Source: CBDDLJ01 sp965230635 (GTDB lineage Bacteria; Pseudomonadota; Gammaproteobacteria; UBA1113). From it: a DNA stretch of 64,000 nt. The position numbers and the translations under genes are program-made. This document shows, one piece after another, positions 25,145 through 35,900 of the stretch. The notes beneath the pieces are model-generated. The model was not told where the DNA came from and made no database searches. It saw nothing but the letters and a program-made list of their open reading frames with translations. The stretch covers positions 31,046 through 95,045 of the forward strand of contig CBDDLJ010000012.1 in the NCBI GenBank assembly GCA_965230635.1, in the 5' to 3' direction. How positions within the stretch are numbered: position 1 is the first letter of the stretch; every line of letters begins with the position of its first letter.

Positions 25145-25170
25145 TAAAAAAACAGCTGAAAATTAGCTGT
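25145..25170 (-). terminator. Rho-independent terminator on the minus strand
   Basis: ACAGCT (25152-25157) and AGCTGT (25165-25170) pair across a 7-base loop, followed on the minus strand by a run of seven T. It faces the aldolase gene from upstream, at about 160 bases, so it would stop antisense transcription leaving the smc promoter region or act in the aldolase leader. Confidence 0.5.
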
Positions 25171-25251
25171 ATTTAACTCTCATGACGATTCTTTTCTTTC
25201 AGCAAATAGTGTAAACTGTAGCACTTTTTACTATTGCAGGTAATTTGAACC

Positions 25252-28200
25252 TTGAGTGACCTAAAGAAAGCAACATTGCGCTTAGACAAAATTAAGCTGT
25301 CTGGATTTAAATCCTTTGTCGATCCCACGGTTGTGCCGTTACCTAGCAATTTGATAGGTATTGTTGGTCCAAATGGTTGCGGTAAATCAAATATTATTGA
25401 TGCTGTTCGCTGGGTTATGGGTGAAGGTTCTGCCAAAGTACTGCGCGGTGAATCCATGGCGGATGTTATTTTTAACGGTTCTAGTGATCGCAAACCTTTG
25501 GGGCAAGCTTCTATTGAATTAACTTTTGACAATCCAGAAGGGGCATTGGGTGGTGAGTATGCACAATTTAGTCAAATTGTGCTACGTCGTGAAGTCAGCC
25601 GTGATGGCACATCCAACTATTATTTAAACAATACACGTTGTCGTAAGCGTGACATTGCGGATGTATTTCTTGGTACAGGTTTAGGCCCTAGAAGCTACTC
25701 TATTATTGGTCAAAATACAGTGTCACGATTAATTGAGGCAAAACCAGAAGAATTACGTGCTTACATTGAGGAAGCTGCGGGAATATCAAAGTACAAGGAA
25801 CGTCGACGAGAAACAGAAAAGCGTATTAGTCATACGCGTGAAAATTTAGTCCGATTAAATGACGTTAGAGAAGAGCTGCATAAACAATTAGAGCATTTGC
25901 AACAGCAAGCATCGGCAGCAGAAAAATATAAAAATCTAAAACAAGAAGAACATACTTTAGAGCGGCAAGTCCTCGGTTTGCGTTGGCGAACACAACAACA
26001 GCAATTAGATAAATTTGAACATGCATTGCGAGAGCAAGAAGTTATATTAGAAAAACACCATGCTGATTTGCAAAAAGAGGATACTCAGTTAGAACAACTA
26101 CGTATCCAGCAGCATACGGCTAATGATAACTTGCAATCTACCCAAGAGATTTATTATCAAGCTTCGACAGAAGTGAATCAGTATGAACAAACTTTGCAGC
26201 ACCAAGAAGAAAGGCAGCAACAATTGCAAGCTGATTTACAGCATGCACAGGCTGAGTTAAGTCAGTTGACTGAAGAAATTAACAATGATTCAACATGCAC
26301 AGCGGCATTACAGCATGAGTTAGAAACTAGGCAGCCTGAATTAAAGCAGAGTCAACAAGAACAACAAGAAGTGCATTCATTGTATGCTGAAACAGAAGAA
26401 AAAATGCAAAATTGGCAAGAGCGCTGGGAATTGTACACAGCAAAGTCGCACCAATCACAACAAGAGGCACAAGTACAACAAACACAAATACAGCACTTTG
26501 AAAAGTACATTCAGCAATCCTATCAGCGTGTACAGCGTTGTCAAACAGAAATAACTCACTTAAACACCGATGTTATTATACACGCTCTGTCTGAATTGAA
26601 AGCAACTGAAGTTGCTATGACGAATGAACAAAACCAATTGCTTGAAAAGAAAAAAATACTGCAAGAGCAAGTATTAACACAACGAAAAAACATCAAAGAA
26701 ACGGCAGAGTCACTGGATCAAGCACGTGGTGAACTACAACAGGCACGTGGGCGACATGCTTCTCTCGATGCATTACAAAAAATTGCTCTAGGGGAACATA
26801 ATCAAAGTACTTTGACATGGTTAAAGCAAAATGATTTATCCGAAAGTGCAAGATTGGCAGAGTGTATTACAGTGGATAGGGGCTGGGAGTGCGCAGTTGA
26901 AACGGTACTAGGTCAATATTTGCAAGCATTTTGCGCTAAAGAGATTGATCCTATTGCTATAACAATTCCTGATTTAGAGCATGCTGAATTAACTGTTTTG
27001 CAACATGAAAAAGAAAATCATTTGACCATTACAGATAATAGTTTAGCAACAAAAGTACAGGGCTCTAGTGCAATAAAAAGCATGTTAAAGAATGTCTATG
27101 TGGTTGATGATTTGCAAGAGGCAATTCAACAACGTGCGCGTTTAGATGAAGATGAATCTATTATTACGCCGATGGGCATATGGTTAAGCAAGTATTGGTT
27201 ACGTGTTAATCATAAAGACGATGCACAACGTGGTGTTTTAGAGCGTGAAAAATCATTGCAAGTAGTACAACAAGAAATAGAGTCACTTGAAAATACAGCT
27301 AAAAACCTAGTTGAACAAAGCAATAATGAGCAAGATAAGTTACATGAAGATGAAACTAGCTTAGATCATGTGTTAGAAGCACTGGATAATATCGGTCAGA
27401 CTTTAAGTGATACGAAAACGCAGCAAAAAATTAAACAAGCTCGCTTTGATCAAATGCAAGCACGCCATAAAGAATTAAAGCATGATATCAGCGAGCAAGA
27501 AACACACATAGAATCAACTGAAGAAAATTTAAAGAAAGCACGGCATGCTTGGGAAACTGCGCTGCAATCCATGGAAAAACATGCCGATGAACGTAAAAAA
27601 CTAACGGCTGAACGAGATACATTAGAAAATAACTTACAGGCACAACGCCAGCGAGTTAAAGAAGTCAATGATAAAGTGCAAGAAACCCTATTAATTGAAC
27701 AACGATTACGCAGTGAGTTGCTTGCTAAACAGCAATTACTCCAGCGACTACAACAACAGTTGACGAGTGCAACATCCCGCTGCACAAATGTAGAAAAAGA
27801 GTTAACTGCTTGTGATGCACCCATAGCAAAAGTAAAGGAGCAGTTAGAAATAACATTGACAGAACGTTTAGCAGCTGATGAAAAATTACAAGCAGCCAGG
27901 CAAAAAGCACAAGATATTGAGCATTTTTTGCGTGAAGCAGAGCAAAAACGTCATGAAATAGAAAACACAGTTAACTCACAGCGTGAAATTATTGAAAAAT
28001 TAAAATTGGATAAGCAGAGTTGTCATGTTAGACAATCGGCCTTGTCTGAGCAGTTAGATCAAATGGATACAAGCATTGATGATATCATTAAGCAATTACC
28101 AGAGGGCTTGTCTACTGAAACATGTGAAACACAATTAGAACGAATTAAAAATCGTATTGGTCGCTTAGGTGCAATTAATTTAACAGCTATTGAGGAATAT

Positions 28201-28779
28201 AGCACTCAATCAGAGCGGCTAACTTACTTAGATAAACAAAATGATGATTTAGAAGAGGCATTAAAAATCTTAGAAGAAGCTATTGCTAAAATTGATAAGG
28301 AAACGCGACAAAAATTCAAGAGCACATTTGAAATCATTAATGACTATTTTGTTAGCTTGTTTCCTAAGATTTTTGGTGGTGGTAGCGCCACATTAGAATT
28401 AACCGGACAAGATTTATTGGATACCGGTGTCGCGGTTATGGCAAGGCCACCTGGTAAAAAGAATAGCACTATTCATTTATTATCCGGAGGTGAGAAAGCA
28501 CTCACCGCTATTGCGCTAGTTTTTGCTATTTTTCATTTGAATCCAGCGCCATTTTGTATGCTAGATGAAGTTGATGCACCGTTAGATGATGCTAATGTTG
28601 GTCGTTTTTGTGCTTTATTAAAAGAAATGTCCAGCAGTGTTCAATTTATATATATAAGCCATAATAAAATTACCATTGAGATTGCATCACAATTAATTGG
28701 GGTGACTATGAAAGAGCCTGGCGTATCTCGATTAGTCTCTGTTGATGTTGAAGAAGCAATGGCAATGGCGGAAGTGTAA
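25252..28779 (+). CDS. smc: Chromosome partition protein SMC
   Basis: SMC dimers condense and segregate chromosomes with ScpA and ScpB. The 1175 residues have the canonical layout: head half with Walker A GPNGCGKSN at residues 39-47, long coiled coil to about 500, hinge about 505-665, returning coiled coil rich in glutamine and glutamate, then the ABC signature LLSGGEKALTAIAL near 1076 and Walker B FCMLDEVDAPLDD near 1100. The start is TTG with GCAGG 11 bases upstream; no ATG or GTG precedes the conserved LDKIKLSGFKSFVDPT. It is followed 18 bases later by zipA and then ligA, an order conserved in many gammaproteobacteria and likely an operon. Confidence 0.97.
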   Translation: MSDLKKATLRLDKIKLSGFKSFVDPTVVPLPSNLIGIVGPNGCGKSNIIDAVRWVMGEGSAKVLRGESMADVIFNGSSDRKPLGQASIELTFDNPEGALGGEYAQFSQIVLRREVSRDGTSNYYLNNTRCRKRDIADVFLGTGLGPRSYSIIGQNTVSRLIEAKPEELRAYIEEAAGISKYKERRRETEKRISHTRENLVRLNDVREELHKQLEHLQQQASAAEKYKNLKQEEHTLERQVLGLRWRTQQQQLDKFEHALREQEVILEKHHADLQKEDTQLEQLRIQQHTANDNLQSTQEIYYQASTEVNQYEQTLQHQEERQQQLQADLQHAQAELSQLTEEINNDSTCTAALQHELETRQPELKQSQQEQQEVHSLYAETEEKMQNWQERWELYTAKSHQSQQEAQVQQTQIQHFEKYIQQSYQRVQRCQTEITHLNTDVIIHALSELKATEVAMTNEQNQLLEKKKILQEQVLTQRKNIKETAESLDQARGELQQARGRHASLDALQKIALGEHNQSTLTWLKQNDLSESARLAECITVDRGWECAVETVLGQYLQAFCAKEIDPIAITIPDLEHAELTVLQHEKENHLTITDNSLATKVQGSSAIKSMLKNVYVVDDLQEAIQQRARLDEDESIITPMGIWLSKYWLRVNHKDDAQRGVLEREKSLQVVQQEIESLENTAKNLVEQSNNEQDKLHEDETSLDHVLEALDNIGQTLSDTKTQQKIKQARFDQMQARHKELKHDISEQETHIESTEENLKKARHAWETALQSMEKHADERKKLTAERDTLENNLQAQRQRVKEVNDKVQETLLIEQRLRSELLAKQQLLQRLQQQLTSATSRCTNVEKELTACDAPIAKVKEQLEITLTERLAADEKLQAARQKAQDIEHFLREAEQKRHEIENTVNSQREIIEKLKLDKQSCHVRQSALSEQLDQMDTSIDDIIKQLPEGLSTETCETQLERIKNRIGRLGAINLTAIEEYSTQSERLTYLDKQNDDLEEALKILEEAIAKIDKETRQKFKSTFEIINDYFVSLFPKIFGGGSATLELTGQDLLDTGVAVMARPPGKKNSTIHLLSGGEKALTAIALVFAIFHLNPAPFCMLDEVDAPLDDANVGRFCALLKEMSSSVQFIYISHNKITIEIASQLIGVTMKEPGVSRLVSVDVEEAMAMAEV

Positions 28780-28797
28780 TAGTAGAGAGGTGACCAA

Positions 28798-29532
28798 ATG
28801 GAATTAAATTTGCGTGTTGTATTGTTGCTAGTTATGGCACTTTTTATTTTTGGTATTTTATTTGAAAGCTTTAGACGTCAACGACAACGAAAATCACATG
28901 ACTCAGTATGCACAGACTTAGATAATAAAATTACTGAAACAGAGAAAATGGTAGGATTAACTGAAGAAGAAGGTGTTTTAAGCCAAATGGAAATTATTAG
29001 TTCAACCGCGGCGGAGACTGATACCTTTGTAGTAAACAAGGAAATTGATAAAGAAGTAGGGCAACCTTCACCCTCATTTGCTTCAGAGGCTTCCTGTTTA
29101 CAATCAGCCACGGAAAAGGATTTAATTATATTTTATATTATGCCGCGCCCCGCTCATGTTTTTCATGGTCATGAATTAAAACAAACGTTGTACGCTGCTG
29201 GGTTTAATTTTGGTACGATGAAGATTTTCGATTACCAAAACCCAGCGTATGAAAATAATAATATATTGTTTTGTGTTTCCTCCGCATTTGAGCCAGGCGT
29301 TTTTGATATTACACATATGAGTTCTGACAGTTTTGCAGGACTGTGCTTATTTATGAGCATTCAACATCAGGAACCTATGATGATTTTTGATATAATGCTA
29401 AACAAAGCAAATGATTTAGCCTATCGTTTACAGGCAAACTTATGTGATAATCAACGTGAACCAGTTGATGATGATTATACTCTACAATGCCGAGAACGAA
29501 TTAGAACGCTTGCTTTTGCACAAGCAAATTAA
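28798..29532 (+). CDS. zipA: Cell division protein ZipA
   Basis: ZipA anchors FtsZ to the inner membrane at the division site and is essential in many gammaproteobacteria. The 244-residue protein starts with one membrane helix (LNLRVVLLLVMALFIFGILF), then RRQRQRK, an acidic linker of about 70 residues, and the C-terminal FtsZ-binding domain from about residue 105: DLIIFYIMPRPAHVFHGHEL, AGFNFGTMKIFDY, PGVFDITHM and LCLFMSIQ. The linker is short and lacks the usual proline/glutamine richness. AGAGAGGTGA precedes the ATG. It sits between smc and ligA, with 18- and 8-base gaps, in one transcription unit. Confidence 0.93.
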   Translation: MELNLRVVLLLVMALFIFGILFESFRRQRQRKSHDSVCTDLDNKITETEKMVGLTEEEGVLSQMEIISSTAAETDTFVVNKEIDKEVGQPSPSFASEASCLQSATEKDLIIFYIMPRPAHVFHGHELKQTLYAAGFNFGTMKIFDYQNPAYENNNILFCVSSAFEPGVFDITHMSSDSFAGLCLFMSIQHQEPMMIFDIMLNKANDLAYRLQANLCDNQREPVDDDYTLQCRERIRTLAFAQAN

Positions 29533-29540
29533 GTGCATTC

Positions 29541-31574
29541 ATGAGCAACGTTATACCTAAAGCTATATTGCAACGCATTAAAATATTAAGAGAAGAACTC
29601 AATCGACATAATTATAATTACTATGTTATTGATACCCCAACTATTCCTGACAGTGAGTATGATCGACTTTTTCAACAATTAACACAGCTTGAATCTGACT
29701 ATCCTACTACAGTCAGTGTAGATTCACCCACACAACGCGTAGGGGCTCCAGCATTAAAAGAGTTTTCGCAGGTTAAACATAAAAAACGCATGCTATCTTT
29801 GCACAATGCATTTTCTGATGAAGATGTCATTGCCTTTGATCAACGCATCCATACCCGACTAAAAATAAACGATAGCATAAAGTTTACTTGTGAGCCTAAG
29901 CTAGACGGTGTTGCAGCTACTTTACATTATAAAAACGGTCAGTTATTTATGGCTGCAACGCGTGGAGATGGCTCGATAGGAGAAGATATTACCTTAAATA
30001 TTCGAACAATACCTTCTGTCCCTTTGATTTTGCAAGGTAATAATATTCCGACCTATCTTGAAGTGCGTGCTGAAGTTTATATGAGCAAGACTGGGTTTGA
30101 TGCCATGAATAAAATGGCATCTAAAAAAAATGAAAAAGTGTTTGCGAATCCACGTAATGCCGCTGCAGGCAGTCTTCGGCAACTGGATTCTGCGATAACA
30201 GCTAATAGACCTCTCTCCATCTTTTTTTATAGTGTTGGGCTTGTTGAAGGTGGAAAATTGCCTAGCAGCCACTACGATATACTGCAACAATTAAAACAGT
30301 GGGGATTTCGAGTCAATCCGCAAATCAAGCGTGTCAGTACTATTGAAGATTGCCTGACATTTCACAATATATTATTACAAAAACGTGATAAATTAGATTA
30401 CGAAATAGATGGTGTTGTTTATAAGGTTGACGATATCGATTTGCAAGAACAATTAGGTTATGTCTCTCGAGCACCTCGCTGGGCTATTGCACATAAGTTT
30501 CCAGCGCAGGAGGAAATCACTCAGATAGAGCAGGTTGATTTTCAAGTTGGGCGTACCGGGGTATTAACACCTGTAGCGCGCTTGCAACCGGTTGTTGTTG
30601 CTGGTGTCACGGTTAGCAATGCAACTTTACATAATATGGATGAAATAGAGCGTAAAGACGTTCGCATAGGTGATAGTGTTATTGTCAGGAGAGCAGGTGA
30701 TGTGATTCCTGAAGTAGTTAGTGTTGTCTTTGCTAAGCGCCCTAAAGCGACAACAAAAATCACATTACCATCTCATTGTCCTGTTTGTGATTCTGAGGTA
30801 ATCCGGGCTATTGGTGAAGCTGCTGCACGTTGTAGTGGTGGATTGTATTGTCCAGCGCAGCGTAAAGAAGCTATTAAGCATTTTGCTTCACGTAAAGCAA
30901 TGGATATTGAAGGCCTAGGAGACAAATTAGTCGATCAATTGATTAAGGTTGGCTTAATTAACACGATTGCAGATATTTTCTCTTTGGATTTAACTCAAGT
31001 AGCTGCATTGGAACGTATGGGGTTAAAATCCGCTGAAAATTTAATGCAAGCTATTGAAAAAAGTAAAAAGACAAGCTTGGCACGTTTTTTATATGCATTG
31101 GGTATTAGAGAGGTAGGTGAAGCGACCGCTTTAAATTTAGCAAACCATTACCAGACATTAGAAAATATCATGCAAGCCGAAGAAGAAGAATTACAAACCG
31201 TTGAAGATGTCGGTCCCATTGTAGCAACACATATCTATAGATTTTTCAGGCAGCCTCATAATCTTGAGGCTGTTGAACGTTTGTTAGCTTCTGGCATAAA
31301 CTGGCCTAAACCGGCAAAAATAGCATTAGATAAGCCGTCATTACAAGGTCAAGTCTTTGTTTTAACAGGAAGTTTAACAGAATTGACTCGAGAACAAGCG
31401 AAGACAATATTGCAACAATATGGTGCAAAAGTTACTGGAAGCGTCTCAAAAAAGACCGATTGCCTTGTTGCTGGGCTTGAACCTGGTTCAAAATATGACA
31501 AAGCAGAAGCCCTGGGCATTAAAATTTTAGATGAAAAGGCTTTTAAGCGTTTATTGATATCTCTTGAATCATAG
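29541..31574 (+). CDS. ligA: NAD-dependent DNA ligase
   Basis: LigA seals nicks in DNA during replication and repair using NAD. The 677 residues contain the Ia domain (YYVIDTPTIPDSEYDRLF), the adenylated lysine in CEPKLDGVAATLHY at residue 120, the GDG and RAEVYM nucleotidyltransferase motifs, the OB fold (FQVGRTGVLTPVARL), the four-cysteine zinc finger (CPVCDSEV, then CSGGLYC), helix-hairpin-helix repeats, and a C-terminal BRCT domain (QVFVLTGSLTELTREQA). Length is normal. The stop of zipA is 8 bases before its ATG, with no strong ribosome site of its own, so translational coupling is plausible. Confidence 0.97.
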   Translation: MSNVIPKAILQRIKILREELNRHNYNYYVIDTPTIPDSEYDRLFQQLTQLESDYPTTVSVDSPTQRVGAPALKEFSQVKHKKRMLSLHNAFSDEDVIAFDQRIHTRLKINDSIKFTCEPKLDGVAATLHYKNGQLFMAATRGDGSIGEDITLNIRTIPSVPLILQGNNIPTYLEVRAEVYMSKTGFDAMNKMASKKNEKVFANPRNAAAGSLRQLDSAITANRPLSIFFYSVGLVEGGKLPSSHYDILQQLKQWGFRVNPQIKRVSTIEDCLTFHNILLQKRDKLDYEIDGVVYKVDDIDLQEQLGYVSRAPRWAIAHKFPAQEEITQIEQVDFQVGRTGVLTPVARLQPVVVAGVTVSNATLHNMDEIERKDVRIGDSVIVRRAGDVIPEVVSVVFAKRPKATTKITLPSHCPVCDSEVIRAIGEAAARCSGGLYCPAQRKEAIKHFASRKAMDIEGLGDKLVDQLIKVGLINTIADIFSLDLTQVAALERMGLKSAENLMQAIEKSKKTSLARFLYALGIREVGEATALNLANHYQTLENIMQAEEEELQTVEDVGPIVATHIYRFFRQPHNLEAVERLLASGINWPKPAKIALDKPSLQGQVFVLTGSLTELTREQAKTILQQYGAKVTGSVSKKTDCLVAGLEPGSKYDKAEALGIKILDEKAFKRLLISLES

Positions 31575-31646
31575 AGATTTTGTGCTTATTCAATATTTTT
31601 TTGAAAGTACCAATAGTTGAAGAACAATAAAATTTTCTTTTAGTTT

Positions 31647-31675
31647 CTGCAATTTTTTAATACCACTGCTATACT
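31647..31675 (+). promoter_or_regulatory. Possible promoter of the lipoprotein gene
   Basis: TATACT (31670-31675) fits a -10; the -35 position 17 bases upstream (CTGCAA) is weak. It lies 90 bases before the lipoprotein start. The interval from ligA to here contains nothing else I recognise. Confidence 0.3.
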
Positions 31676-31765
31676 TAAAAAGTACAGGGTACATCGATGC
31701 GATCGATGCACATGAAATTCATTAAGAATATCATATTGTTAAAATTTAAAATAAAGGAAGTAGTC

Positions 31766-32776
31766 ATGAGTAAAAAGCTGTTTTTGACACTAATGTTGGC
31801 ATTGCCACTGGTTGCGTGCCATTCTGAAGATGATAAAAATTCGATAACAGATAACTCTAAAAAAGAACCTGATGCAGTGATGTCAGCTAAACCGGCAGGG
31901 CCAGCAGCAGCTCCTTCTAATCAAGCTAATGATCTGGATAAACCTATGCAAGGGTCAGCGCGAATGGACTCAGTGGTAACCCCACCACCTACTGAACCAG
32001 CTGATCTTGACCAACAAAATGCAGAAGATCAAGATAGCAGTAATCATTCAGCCAATACTTACGCACAACAGTATGCGGATGCCAGCAATAGTATGTCGGT
32101 GGTAAGTAATTCGAATGCCAGTAGCAGTGATGCAGCTGTGAATGCACCTAATGTTAGTAATAATAATACAGTTACGAAGACTCCTGATGCCAACAGTAAT
32201 GGTGCAAGTATAAATGCGCCTAATACTAGTGGCAATAACGCAGTCGCAAATGTTCCTGATGCCAATAGTAGTAGCACAAATATGAATACGCCTGATGCCA
32301 GCAATAATAACGCAGCGGGTAATACTAGCAATACTGGCAGTAATAGTGGTTCAACTATGAATACATCAGATGCCAGTAGCAATAGTACAGCAATGAACAC
32401 CCCTAATACTACTAACAGTGGTTCAACTGTGAACTCATCAGATGTCGCAGGGAGCAATAATGGGAGTTCAGCGTCTATATCGGATAAACTAGACCAAACT
32501 CAAATGGATATACAAAAGAAGTTGGATGAAATCCAGCAAGAAGCTGCATCATCGCTGGGTATGGATAAATCAAACAAGGGCCATGTTGAAAATGGTACGG
32601 ATGTGAGTAATGGCGCTAATAGCAATAGTAGCATCAACGGTGCTAGCACTGATGTTTCTAGTAGCAATGGTTCTAATGTTGATAGTTCTAATAGTAATGA
32701 TTCTAACAATGGTGGTTCTAACAGCAATAACCCTGGCAGTACCAATAATAACAATCAAGATAGTTACGGCTTTTAA
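31766..32776 (+). CDS. Ser/Asn-rich repetitive lipoprotein, 336 residues
   Basis: AAGGAAG just before the ATG at 31766 sets the start; an upstream in-frame ATG at 31697 would bury the signal. The first residues, MSKKLFLTLMLALPLVAC, are a lipoprotein signal with lipobox LVAC, so cysteine 18 should be lipidated; the next residues HSE do not carry the Asp+2 inner-membrane retention signal, which favours the outer membrane. The remainder is low-complexity: a proline/alanine stretch, then loosely repeated units of 12-13 residues (for example DANSNGASINAPN) rich in Asn, Ser, Thr and Asp. A helical break at about residues 240-265 (DKLDQTQMDIQKKLDEIQQE) could form a short coiled coil. No enzyme-like domain is seen; a surface or wall-linked spacer is possible. 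Confidence 0.75.
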   Translation: MSKKLFLTLMLALPLVACHSEDDKNSITDNSKKEPDAVMSAKPAGPAAAPSNQANDLDKPMQGSARMDSVVTPPPTEPADLDQQNAEDQDSSNHSANTYAQQYADASNSMSVVSNSNASSSDAAVNAPNVSNNNTVTKTPDANSNGASINAPNTSGNNAVANVPDANSSSTNMNTPDASNNNAAGNTSNTGSNSGSTMNTSDASSNSTAMNTPNTTNSGSTVNSSDVAGSNNGSSASISDKLDQTQMDIQKKLDEIQQEAASSLGMDKSNKGHVENGTDVSNGANSNSSINGASTDVSSSNGSNVDSSNSNDSNNGGSNSNNPGSTNNNNQDSYGF

Positions 32777-32792
32777 TCAAAAGACATATTAC

Positions 32793-32816
32793 GGCTTTTC
32801 GCTCCGGTGAAAAGCC
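32793..32816 (+). terminator. Strong hairpin after the lipoprotein gene
   Basis: GGCTTTTC (32793-32800) and GAAAAGCC (32809-32816) form a perfect 8-bp stem around an 8-base loop, extended beyond one mismatch by ATTA/TAAT pairs. No T-run follows directly on the plus strand, so termination efficiency is uncertain; it may instead protect the 3' end of the mRNA. Confidence 0.55.
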
Positions 32817-32902
32817 ATAATACAATAAGTAACGGCAAACAACTCTTTTTATTTGTACACTTAGTTTTCTGACCAATAAAAACACACGCCTGATCCATCA
32901 AA

Positions 32903-32938
32903 TTTAATAATTCCTTAATATTTGCTTAGTAATATAAT
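32903..32938 (+). promoter_or_regulatory. PmrA-box-like repeat with consensus -10
   Basis: TTTAAT (32903-32908), CTTAAT (32914-32919) and CTTAGT (32925-32930) repeat with exact 11-bp phasing; the first pair is a perfect YTTAAK-N5-YTTAAK. A consensus TATAAT follows at 32933-32938, so the box covers the -35, as in PmrA-activated promoters. It is 45 bases before the start of the 1409-residue gene. Confidence 0.5.
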
Positions 32939-32982
32939 AAAGCAATTATCAATAAAAATATAAAAAAATATGAGGAATAAAA

Positions 32983-35900
32983 ATGAATACAATGTTAAAA
33001 GTCTTTTATAAGTTTGCTATAAATGTCGGTGTGCAGAAAGAAAAAATAGATATTTTAGAGAAAATAAGAAAGGGAAATAACGAAGATGTCCTCAGTTTTT
33101 TTCAAAGTAAGACTTATATGCACTTTTTCGAGGGAGATATTAACTCTAAAGTTGCTATCCTCAATGAAAAATTTAATATAGATAATAAAAAAGATATACA
33201 GCAATTAAGTAATATTTTATATCAGCGATTTGCTTATAATCAAACAAAAAGAACCGAACTACTTAAAATACTACAAGAACTTAAGTCATTACAGCCTAAT
33301 CTTGTCAATGCGATTATTGCAAATAAACACATAAAGTCAGCATTACTTAATGATTTTCCTGTTGAGACAAAAGCATTACAGCTATCAGACGATAATTTGC
33401 CACAGGATAACCATACAGAAAAAAAGTCAATCGATATAATAAAGACTTATCAAGAAAATAAGTCTCTTAATATCTTTGCTAAGGCATTACCTCAAACTAT
33501 CATTGATTATGAAAAATTAAAGAGTGAAAAAGATTTTAACAAGTATATTGCCAAAGCAAAGCATATTATTTCTAAAAATTTTAGTGATACCGCTATAAAA
33601 ATTGCACTAGATTTTAAGCACGATAAAACATTTATTAAAAACTTTTATCAGTTTTTAAAAGATGCTGATAGACCAATGGTAGAGATTTTATCTGCTGAAG
33701 CAACAATAACAGGATCTAAACTTGATAAAAAATACATGCAAAACAAATTGAGTTTTTTTGATGCAGAAAATAATCAAAATTTGCTTATTGCATTGGGACC
33801 TGCTGTTTTCGATATGTTTGAAAAAAATGAGCTATTGCAAAATAGATACATAGTCAAATTAGTTGAAGCAATGGTGACAAATGATAAAATGATCAGCTAT
33901 TTAGCAAGTCACGCAAATAGTCGCTTAGCGAAATTAACTATGCATTTCTTATTTGAAAAAGTACGTGATAATGATGGCAAAATCAAAAAAGAATATATTG
34001 ACTCAAGAATTAAGATGGCTAAAACTATTGCTGGAAAATTAGGAAAAGATTTTAACAAAGTAGTTGCTGCACAAGGAAACGATTTTGCTAGCAAAAATGC
34101 AGCTATTTTAGTCAATATGGCAAATGAAAATAACGATATATTTCAAGGGTTGTCTTCTAGCACACAAGCTTTTTCAGAACTATTGCCAGTTCATCATGAA
34201 TTCTTTTCAGATAGCAGTAACGATGCTAAAAATATACGGCACGATCATGAAAATGCAAGCAGATTGGCATTTTTAGCAGAAGCAAAAGGTACTAATTTTA
34301 TTCGCCAACATAGTAAAGTCATTAAAGAGGAATTATTGCCAAAATCTATTGTTGCCGTGCGTGTTTATGTTAGTAAAGCATTTAGTAATATCATGAGTGT
34401 GTTTAAAAATTTTCCCTTTGCTCACTATATATCGAAAAAGAATAATGGATTAGTTGCGCAAGAGCTGGTTGATCATGTGCGCCATGATGAAAATTTTAAT
34501 TTGGCATTAGCAAAAGATGATTTGGCTGATGTGTTAACTCAACGTTGTAGTACTATTGCAGAAAAAAAACCTGAACATGCCATGCTGCTATTTCAAAGAT
34601 CAAAGGAGTTTCTTGATAAAAAAAATATTAAAAGAACACATGCCAGCCCAATAATGAAAATGGCTTCTGAGCATAATGATGTGGCGAACGCACTATTTAA
34701 AAAAAGACATGGGCTATTTTTACAGCATGCAATTTCTATCAAAGATCGGTTAAAAGCTTTATTGAAAGTGAATTCGGAAAAAAGTGCAATAATGGTAGCA
34801 ATTTATAATGAATTATTTAATTCTGCTGCAGAGTTAACAACAAGTGAATTTTTGGCGCTAATATCAGATGAAGTTGTGCAAGACTTTTTATTAAAAGAAA
34901 GTCCAAATAATAACAATGATGAATTGCTTAAGGCCATAGAGAAATTTTTTATTGCTGTATTTGTTAAACATGAAACATTATACTTAAATAAAAAAATATG
35001 CTATTACGCTGCCTTATTACCTAATGTTGATTTATTGCTAGGCCTTTTAGATAAAGGAAATTTAAACAATATTGAAAAAGGCCAAATGATTTTCTATCAT
35101 TTAAGCTCAGTTAAAAAAAATCCTGATGTGGATTTTCAAGATGTGCTAGAAAAAGTAGCAAAATATATAAAAAATGACGCTAGCTTGATTAACTCTCTAA
35201 AGGAAATGAATAGTTCTGCAGTTGGAGAGTTGGTTACAACTTTGGATAAAGATGATAGTAAGAATAAAAATAACAGTCTGGCTGATAATAAAAATGATGA
35301 TTACGAAGAATTGCATGCAATGACAACTGAAAGGGCCTTACATTACTGTTATACAGGAATTCAAAATTTAGTTTTTAATTTCAAAAAATACTTAAACACA
35401 GAACTCAATAGTCCAATAGTTAACCAACAAGAAATTGAACAATTAAAAAATCAATTAAAAGCTGCGGAACAGCGAGCAGAAGCAGCAGAACATCGAGCGA
35501 AAGTAGCAGAAGACACTGTAAAAACATTGCAGCCAAACATATCAGTCCCAACGAGCAAAATAGCACCTACAATTGCTCAGCCTGTTGCTGCAGTGGCACC
35601 ACCACCGCCACCGCTACCTCCAAAACCTAAAAATAATACAGGTGTAAAAGATAATACTATGGATCTGATTCAAAAAACAAAGCAAGAACGAAAAGCCGCG
35701 GGGAAAAATGAAATTGAGGCTGGAGTTGATTTGCAAGCAGCGCTTTATGCTGAAATAGCTGCAGGTGGCAAAAAATTAAGGCCAATAAAGAGTATAGTTA
35801 ATAAGCCTAAAGCTTGTCCACATTCAATTGCTAATCAAGCAAAATTAGGATTAAAAAAATTAAAACCAATAAGCGAACCTGCAGAAAGAAAAAAGGAAAA

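Noticed and set aside
32059..32754. Long antisense Leu-rich frames under the lipoprotein gene
   Set aside because: They arise from reading AAT/AGT repeats backwards. The plus strand has a signal peptide, lipobox and ribosome site.
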